A stretch of 64,000 nt of DNA from Paenibacillus agri (GTDB taxonomy: Bacteria > Bacillota > Bacilli > Paenibacillales > Paenibacillaceae), in assembly GCF_013359945.1 (NCBI RefSeq), contig NZ_JABWCS010000217.1, forward strand, positions 1 through 64,000, in the 5' to 3' direction. Numbering within the stretch: the first letter of the stretch is position 1; each line of letters begins with the position of its first letter. The notes below the pieces were generated by a model. It had not been told where the DNA came from. It did not search any database and worked only from the letters and a program-made list of their open reading frames with translations. Below, piece after piece: positions 58,970 to 64,000 of this stretch. A program made the position numbers and the translations under genes.

Positions 58970-60025
58970 GTGCTGCTATTGTTACCTGCTGAGCGATATG
59001 AAGAGTATTACAAGGCGCTGCTGGAGAAAAATACGGAGTACGAGGGATTGTTCTACGTTGGCGTCAAAACTACAGGTGTATTTTGCCGTCCGACATGCCC
59101 CGCCAGAAAGCCGAAGCTGAAGAATTGTGAGTTCTTTGCGAATCCTCAGCAGGCGCTGCTGGCCTCTTATCGGCCCTGCCAGCGCTGCCGTCCGCTCTCC
59201 CATCCCAATCACGTCCCGGAGATTGTCCGTGTGCTCGTTGAAGCTGTGGAGAGCAACCCGGAGAAACGCTGGACGACACAGGATTTCAAGAATCTCTCGG
59301 TCGATGAATCTACGGCTCGGCGTCAATTCAAAAAGCGGTTTGGCATGACCTTTGTGGAATACGCCCGCGCACGCCGTATGGGTCTTGCCCTGAAGAATAT
59401 CAGGTCGGGCAAGACCGTTATCGACAGCCAGTTGTCCACCGGCTATGAATCCAGCAGCGGCTTCAGAGACGCCTTTTCCCGGATCATGGGGGCTGCCCCT
59501 ACCCTGCTAGAGGACGGCAAGGTCCTGAAGGCTGCCTGGATTGACACCCGTCTTGGCCCTATGATGGCCATCGGCAATGATGAAGCCCTGTATCTATTGG
59601 AATTTATCGACCGCCGGGGTCTGGAACGGGAGATAGAACGCCTTCGGAAACGAACGAAATCCGCGATTATTCCGGGCGTTACCGCCCCTATTCTCTCGAT
59701 TGAACGAGAGCTGTCGGAATATTTTGACGGAGAACGGACCACCTTCAACACGCCGCTGGCTCTTCTCGGCTCCCCTTTTCAACAAAGTGTATGGGGAGAA
59801 TTAATGAAAATCCCGCCAGGGGAAACACGTTCCTATCTGGACATATCCGTAGCCCTCGGCAAACCGACGGCCTTCCGCGCGGTCGCTCAAGCCAACGGGG
59901 CCAATCAGCTGGCCATTGTGATTCCCTGTCACCGTGTCATTAATGCAAACGGGGAACTGGGTGGATATGGCGGGGGTCTGACACGTAAAAATTGGCTGCT
60001 CCATCATGAGCAGGGAGGAGAATAG
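58970..60025 (+). CDS. ada: Fused Ada protein: methylphosphotriester sensor, AraC HTH and O6-methylguanine methyltransferase
   Basis: DNA-alkylation repair protein and transcription activator; 351 residues. The N-terminal zinc domain has Cys39, Cys43, Cys70 and Cys73 (VFCRPTCPARKPK, RPCQRC); the first Cys accepts methyl from phosphotriesters. An AraC-type HTH follows (about 95-185, VEYARARRMGLALKNI). The suicide methyltransferase has the acceptor Cys320 in VIPCHRV. The GTG start follows AAAGGTTAGGA. In B. subtilis these functions are split between AdaA and AdaB; here they are one chain, as in E. coli. The next gene starts 4 bases later. Confidence 0.93.
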   Translation: MLLLLPAERYEEYYKALLEKNTEYEGLFYVGVKTTGVFCRPTCPARKPKLKNCEFFANPQQALLASYRPCQRCRPLSHPNHVPEIVRVLVEAVESNPEKRWTTQDFKNLSVDESTARRQFKKRFGMTFVEYARARRMGLALKNIRSGKTVIDSQLSTGYESSSGFRDAFSRIMGAAPTLLEDGKVLKAAWIDTRLGPMMAIGNDEALYLLEFIDRRGLEREIERLRKRTKSAIIPGVTAPILSIERELSEYFDGERTTFNTPLALLGSPFQQSVWGELMKIPPGETRSYLDISVALGKPTAFRAVAQANGANQLAIVIPCHRVINANGELGGYGGGLTRKNWLLHHEQGGE

Positions 60026-60029
60026 AGAT

Positions 60030-60806
60030 ATGAATACCCAACATGAACAAGCGCTTCAGTTTCATCAATTGCATAATACCAAAGGAGACCCCTTGGTGCT
60101 TATCAATATCTGGGATGCGGGGAGCGCGCAGGCGGTTCAGGCCATCGGAGCCAAGGCCATTGCGACCGGCAGTTGGTCCGTGGCTGCTTCGCACGGATAT
60201 GAGGACGGCGAGGCACTTCCTTTTCCACTCGTACTGGAGAATTTGAAACGAATCAAGGATAAGGTAGATCTTCCCGTAACCATTGATATTGAAGGGGGAT
60301 ATGGGCTAAGTCCAGACGATGTTAAAGTGAATGTAGGATTGGTTATTGAAAAAGGAGCTGTGGGGATTAACTTGGAGGATCAGCGGATTGGCGAAGAAGG
60401 TCTCTATACGACCTCGGAGCAATGTCTGCGCATTGCCGCTGCCCGTGCAGCAGGCCAACAGGCTGGACTACCTCTTTTTATTAACGCCAGAACGGATATT
60501 TTCTTTCAAACGGCCGCCGGGCAGCACGCATCCTGTATTGAACAGACCCTCAGCCGTGCGCACGCTTATGCAGAAGCCGGGGCCGACGGTATTTTTGTAC
60601 CGGGGTTAAGCGATGCCAGACTGATCGAAACCCTATGTAGTCACTCACCGCTTCCGGTGAACATTATGGTAACCTCGCATACCCCGTCCCTCAGGCAGCT
60701 TGCCGAACTGGGCGTGGCGCGTATCAGCTATGGTCCTCTACCTTATCTAGAGGCGATGAATGCATTAAAAGAAGTTGGTCTTGCTGCATTATCTCTACAC
60801 AATTAA
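60030..60806 (+). CDS. Isocitrate lyase/PEP mutase superfamily protein
   Basis: The protein has 258 residues from the ATG at 60030, about 8 bases after GGAGGAGA; an earlier in-frame ATG at 60006 lies inside ada. The fold's landmarks are present: LINIWDAGSAQAVQAIGAKA, VTIDIEGGYG (metal-binding Asp), GINLEDQRI and INARTDIF. Members cleave or rearrange C-C or C-P bonds of small oxo-acids; the short type found with ada is not characterised. It is translated with ada, 4 bases apart, so expression during alkylation stress is likely. Confidence 0.87.
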   Translation: MNTQHEQALQFHQLHNTKGDPLVLINIWDAGSAQAVQAIGAKAIATGSWSVAASHGYEDGEALPFPLVLENLKRIKDKVDLPVTIDIEGGYGLSPDDVKVNVGLVIEKGAVGINLEDQRIGEEGLYTTSEQCLRIAAARAAGQQAGLPLFINARTDIFFQTAAGQHASCIEQTLSRAHAYAEAGADGIFVPGLSDARLIETLCSHSPLPVNIMVTSHTPSLRQLAELGVARISYGPLPYLEAMNALKEVGLAALSLHN

Positions 60807-60830
60807 GCTCCAGCCCTAATTGTATACGGC

Positions 60831-61367
60831 CTATTTCAAGTACTCGCTCAACCTTCCCTCATAAATCAACTGCAGCCTGTCACTCTGCCGAAAATCATCC
60901 GGTGTCACGAGTGCAGGCAGCTTATTCCACAGCTTAATGCCGGAACGCTCAAGGATCTCCGCAACAAATTGCGAGCAGAAGTAGGAGTTGCTGAACTCAA
61001 CAGGCTCTTTAAGGGCGATGCCAATTACGCCTAGAATATTATAAAGGTACTTTTTGCGGCTGCGGATAAAGATATGCAGAACCCGCTTCATTTTCTCCAC
61101 TTCACGTTCGGTTACCTGCAATTCATAGATCACGCACGTCGTACTGGGATACTTGCTGTATGTGCCTGTCTGGATATCCTCCCTCACGAATCCCCCGTTC
61201 AGCGGATTATTCGGATTCTTTCGCCCGAAGCTGTACATCTCCGAAAGCTCGCGGTCAAATGAAATCGAAGCATGGTTATACGGCGCTTTTGTGTAAGTCT
61301 GAATCATTTTCGTAAAAAGCGTTCCGGTATTCGTAAGCAAGATAAAAACCGACTGATCTGCAACCAT
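60831..61367 (-). CDS. YiiX-like permuted papain/NlpC-P60 family protein
   Basis: The protein has 178 residues. The circularly permuted catalytic pair is visible: His in PYNHASISFD (about 31) and Cys in SNSYFCSQFVAEIL (about 130). No signal peptide is evident. Members act as amidases or thioesterases on lipids, peptides or cell-wall pieces; the substrate is unknown. AAGGGGAAAT precedes the ATG. The gene is convergent with the PEP-mutase-like gene and divergent from the CdsA-like gene. Confidence 0.8.
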   Translation of the reverse strand: MVADQSVFILLTNTGTLFTKMIQTYTKAPYNHASISFDRELSEMYSFGRKNPNNPLNGGFVREDIQTGTYSKYPSTTCVIYELQVTEREVEKMKRVLHIFIRSRKKYLYNILGVIGIALKEPVEFSNSYFCSQFVAEILERSGIKLWNKLPALVTPDDFRQSDRLQLIYEGRLSEYLK

Positions 61368-61451
61368 TCACGAAATTTCCCCTTATCAAGATTGGACTAT
61401 TCCTTCATAATAACATAGGATACCTCTCTAGGAATCCTACCTCACGACAAG

Positions 61452-62378
61452 TTGGTGATTGCCCTGGATAGAAGCTTGTTAACGTTAGTTCTTATTTTGG
61501 CAGCTCTATGCGCCATTCAACTCATCTATTATGTCATAAGCAAAGTTCAGCCGAACAAGGATTACGCCCCCATCGGAAACCGCATCAAAACCTGGTGGGG
61601 CATGGTGTTCATCTTCTGCCTCGCTACTCTGTTCAATTCCGTGGTGTCCCTAATCTCACTGATGGTGCTGACCTTCTTCGCGCTGAAGGAATACTTCTCC
61701 ATGATCAAGTCCAGAAAAGCGGACCGCAGGCTGTTCCTGTGGGCATACTTGTCGATTCCGCTGCAATTCTACTGGATCTATATCGAATGGTACGGGATGT
61801 TCATCGTCTTTATCCCTGTCTATGTGTTCTTGCTGCTGCCGCTTCCCCGGATGATCAATAAAGGGACGGTCGGATTTCTGCGCAGTGTCAGCTCGACCCA
61901 GTGGGGTCTTATGCTGATGGTGTTTGGACTTAGCCATCTGGCGTATTTCCAGTTCGCTACCCCCGAGTATGGGGCGGGACTTGTACTGTTTCTGGTTGTA
62001 CTGACGCAGCTTAATGATGTGGTGCATCACCTGGCCTCGATCTATTTTGGCAAAAGAAAAGTGGTCCCCACAGCCAATCCCTATCTGACCTGGGAAGGCT
62101 TCGCTTGTGCGTTCGTGGTTACCACGGCGGTATCGTATCTGATCTATCCTTATTTGACGCCGCTTACCCCGATCTTCGGGATCTTCTCCGGGATGTTGAT
62201 CAGCCTTAGCGGCTTCATCGGCAGCTTGACCGTGTCCGTGCTGAAGCGCGATCTGCTAATCGGCGATGATGGCAAATTCGAGGCTCTGAAAAAAAGCTAC
62301 TTAAGCCGGGTCGACAGCCTGACCTATACCTCGCCGGTACTGTTTCATGTGATCCGTTACTTTTTTGACTTTATGTAG
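61452..62378 (+). CDS. CdsA-like phosphatidate cytidylyltransferase
   Basis: Integral membrane enzyme of the CDP-diglyceride synthase family, which makes CDP-diacylglycerol from CTP and phosphatidate. It has up to 308 residues and 8 helices. The C-terminal signature is SVLKRDLLIGDDGK then YLSRVDSLTYTSPVLFHVIR (S-x-x-K-R-D and R-x-D). The canonical housekeeping CdsA is usually next to uppS and dxr, so this is a second copy, perhaps for special lipids. The start is uncertain: TTG at 61452 and GTG at 61455 have no clear ribosome site, and TTG at 61476 is possible. Confidence 0.8.
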   Translation: MVIALDRSLLTLVLILAALCAIQLIYYVISKVQPNKDYAPIGNRIKTWWGMVFIFCLATLFNSVVSLISLMVLTFFALKEYFSMIKSRKADRRLFLWAYLSIPLQFYWIYIEWYGMFIVFIPVYVFLLLPLPRMINKGTVGFLRSVSSTQWGLMLMVFGLSHLAYFQFATPEYGAGLVLFLVVLTQLNDVVHHLASIYFGKRKVVPTANPYLTWEGFACAFVVTTAVSYLIYPYLTPLTPIFGIFSGMLISLSGFIGSLTVSVLKRDLLIGDDGKFEALKKSYLSRVDSLTYTSPVLFHVIRYFFDFM

Positions 62379-62396
62379 GAGAGGAAGAGGTGCCGA

Positions 62397-62918
62397 ATGT
62401 ATCTTTATCATTTTAGCGAAGAGTCTGACATTAAGAGGTTTGTCCCTAAAGAGAAACAAAACATCCAGGGAATGCCGCCACTCGTCTGGGCGATTGATCA
62501 AGAGCATGAGGTGAGTTACTATTTTCCCAGAGACTGCCCCAGAATTATCCTGCGAAAAACGGCGGCTGCAACTGATGACCAGGCTGGCAACCTTTTCGCA
62601 GGTACTACGGCCACAACCATCATCACAGTTGAAAGCCGCTGGTATACGGCCATAAAGAACACCACGCTGTACAGATACGTTTTCCCACGGCAAGGCTTTG
62701 AGCTGTTTGACCAAACCGCAGGATATTATACTTCGCCGCGCACCCTAGAACCTCTTCGAGTAGAAGCTATGGATCATCTAGTAGACCGAATTCTAGCCAC
62801 GGGAGCCGAGCTGCGCTTCACGGACAATCTTTATCCCTTGCGCGAAGCCATTCTCGCCTCTGGTTACCCGGACTTCGGGATTCATCGGTTCGCTAATGCG
62901 AGAGCCAAAGTTGAATGA
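62397..62918 (+). CDS. DUF6886-like protein of unknown function
   Basis: The protein has 173 residues and no signal peptide or membrane helix. It begins MYLYHFSEESDIKRFVPKE and includes VWAIDQEHEVSYYFPRDCPR, which I recognise as a family of unknown function in Bacillales and actinobacteria. The conserved HFSEE, DxEH and FPRDCPRI blocks suggest an enzyme-like pocket. It starts 18 bases after the CdsA-like gene, with a GGAGAGGAAG-type site, so the two may be one operon. Confidence 0.78.
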   Translation: MYLYHFSEESDIKRFVPKEKQNIQGMPPLVWAIDQEHEVSYYFPRDCPRIILRKTAAATDDQAGNLFAGTTATTIITVESRWYTAIKNTTLYRYVFPRQGFELFDQTAGYYTSPRTLEPLRVEAMDHLVDRILATGAELRFTDNLYPLREAILASGYPDFGIHRFANARAKVE

Positions 62919-62944
62919 AGAGGAATGATATTCGCTTATTCTGT

Positions 62945-63913
62945 TTAAGGAATTAACAAAATCTTTCCCGTGCTGCTTCTGCTCTCTAACAACCGATGTG
63001 CCTCAGCACCCTCCCGGAGCGGGAACGACTTCGGTTCCTCCATCTTTAGATGTCCCTGTCTTATCGCTTCAAAAAGCTTCTCTGAACGCTCAACCCGGTT
63101 GCTGCGTGTAACGATATGGTTCCACAGGTCGCCTCCGGTCAAGGTTTTGGAAGTGTCCATAAGCATACGGGGGTCGATGTGGGGCGGATTGCCGCCGGCC
63201 ATTCCGTAGAATACAACTGAACCTTTGATCTTCGTCGCCTTGAAGCTACCCATCAAGGTGGAACCTACTGAATCATAGACTGCGTTCACACCTTGGCCGT
63301 CATAAGACCAACGGATCGCCGCGTTCGCCCAATCACTGTCGTACAGCAGCACTTCGTCTGCACCCGCAGAGAGCGCAGCTTCACGCTTCGCAGGAGAAGA
63401 GGTCAAGCCGAGAACTCTGGCGCCCTTGGCCTTAGCCAGCTGCGTCAGAAGCTGCCCCACTCCGCCTGCTGCCGCATGAATCACAATCTCGTCGCCTGGC
63501 TGAACCGAATAGCTGTCATTCACCAGATAATGCGCCGTCAGGCCTTGCAGCAGCAATGCGGCTGATTGCTCGAAAGTGATGTCGTCCGGCAATGGAATGA
63601 TATGATCGATTCCCACCTTTACCAGTTCGGCATTCGCATAAGGGACATCGGCAAAAGCAATCCTGTCCCCAACCTCTACCGTCTTCACATCCTCCGCAAC
63701 CCGCTCCACAATGCCTGCACCTTCGTACCCTAAAATGTAGGGTGCCTGACCAGCCAAGTGGTAATCGCCCCGTCTGCGATAAATGTCAGCGAAGTTTAAT
63801 CCAATCGCCTTCATTCTAACCCATACCGTCCCTGGCTCCAGCTCCGGATCAGGAAGATCTGCATAACGCAGTACCTCTGGCCCGCCAAAATGCTCAAAAA
63901 TCAATGCTTTCAT
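62945..63913 (-). CDS. Zinc-independent quinone oxidoreductase (QOR-type MDR)
   Basis: NADPH:quinone oxidoreductase of the medium-chain dehydrogenase superfamily; 322 residues. The GroES-like domain contains IGLNFADIYRRRGDY and LGYEGAGIVE. The Rossmann domain contains IHAAAGGVGQLLTQLAK. The structural-zinc Cys lobe of alcohol dehydrogenases is absent. It is a single-gene unit, convergent with the DUF6886 gene. No regulator is in sight; the window ends 87 bases later with no further gene visible. Confidence 0.92.
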   Translation of the reverse strand: MKALIFEHFGGPEVLRYADLPDPELEPGTVWVRMKAIGLNFADIYRRRGDYHLAGQAPYILGYEGAGIVERVAEDVKTVEVGDRIAFADVPYANAELVKVGIDHIIPLPDDITFEQSAALLLQGLTAHYLVNDSYSVQPGDEIVIHAAAGGVGQLLTQLAKAKGARVLGLTSSPAKREAALSAGADEVLLYDSDWANAAIRWSYDGQGVNAVYDSVGSTLMGSFKATKIKGSVVFYGMAGGNPPHIDPRMLMDTSKTLTGGDLWNHIVTRSNRVERSEKLFEAIRQGHLKMEEPKSFPLREGAEAHRLLESRSSTGKILLIP

Positions 63914-64000
63914 AAATACCCTCCAGTTCTGTGATCACATAAACCTATATTTCACTATAAAACGAATGCAATGATTCCAATGGCGACAGCAACTGCTCAT

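Noticed and set aside
1..64000. tRNA, rRNA, CRISPR, transposase or prophage genes
   Set aside because: Looked for cloverleaf ends, spaced direct repeats, transposase motifs and phage structural proteins; found none that I could support.

Overview
The window looks like a chromosomal segment of a Paenibacillus-type endospore-forming Firmicute. The signs are strong AGGAGG-type ribosome sites with many GTG and TTG starts, roughly balanced base composition, a spore gene (tlp) with a SigG-like promoter, a class D sortase with an LPDTA surface protein, a B. subtilis-style CcpA cre site, a Zur box and a guanine riboswitch. I see no rRNA, tRNA, CRISPR array, insertion sequence or prophage. Most transcription units end in clear intrinsic terminators, so operons can be read with fair confidence.

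Layout. 1-1.3 kb: end of a repeat-rich cell-wall-anchored protein and its sortase. 1.4-8.7 kb: peptidase T, a MATE exporter, a secreted GH30 glycosidase under a perfect cre site, a small unknown protein and glutamate dehydrogenase. 8.8-14 kb: the DUF2339/DUF3999 membrane pair and a secreted stalk-domain protein. 14-26.8 kb: an active-looking diguanylate cyclase, a YcxB-like protein and zinc-free ribosomal protein L31 behind a Zur box. These are followed by a seven-gene minus-strand operon matching the B. subtilis ydaJKLMN exopolysaccharide machine (GH8-like lipoprotein, WsfD-like membrane protein, DUF2334 protein, GT2 synthase, BcsB-like subunit, degenerate GGDEF receptor), with an MFS gene at its head. 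26.9-29.8 kb: riboswitch-controlled xpt-pbuX, then greA. 30-33.5 kb: exported flavoprotein, ATP-grasp ligase and esterase. 33.6-42.7 kb: DUF6509, rlmN, an O-antigen-ligase/TPR protein with an internal duplication, a membrane-anchored deacetylase paired with a coiled-coil protein, a secreted helical protein, a BadF-type kinase and a GIY-YIG protein.

42.8-51.3 kb: a TetR/reductase pair sharing a 17-bp operator, bacterial nitric oxide synthase, uridine kinase, a GyrI-like protein, a complete ECF transporter and a small helical protein. 51.5-54.6 kb: a cluster with a DNA-metabolism flavour (Cho-like UvrC homologue, PhnA-type zinc ribbon, stand-alone sliding-clamp paralogue, ribbon-helix-helix protein). 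54.9-57.8 kb: a HTH-STAND regulator that seems shortened at its C-terminus, divergent from an aldo/keto reductase. 57.9-64 kb: spore gene tlp, a gene-poor stretch with four copies of a short repeat, a fused Ada repair protein coupled to a PEP-mutase-like enzyme, a YiiX-like peptidase, a CdsA-like membrane enzyme, a DUF6886 protein and a quinone oxidoreductase.

How the genes work together. The clearest functional unit is the c-di-GMP-controlled polysaccharide operon. Its GT2 synthase has no PilZ domain, and the GGDEF partner has lost the catalytic motif but kept the RxxD inhibitory site, so it is predicted to be the c-di-GMP sensor. A diguanylate cyclase that lacks that site lies about 1.3 kb downstream. 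All functions are read from sequence motifs and remembered family features; no database search was run.
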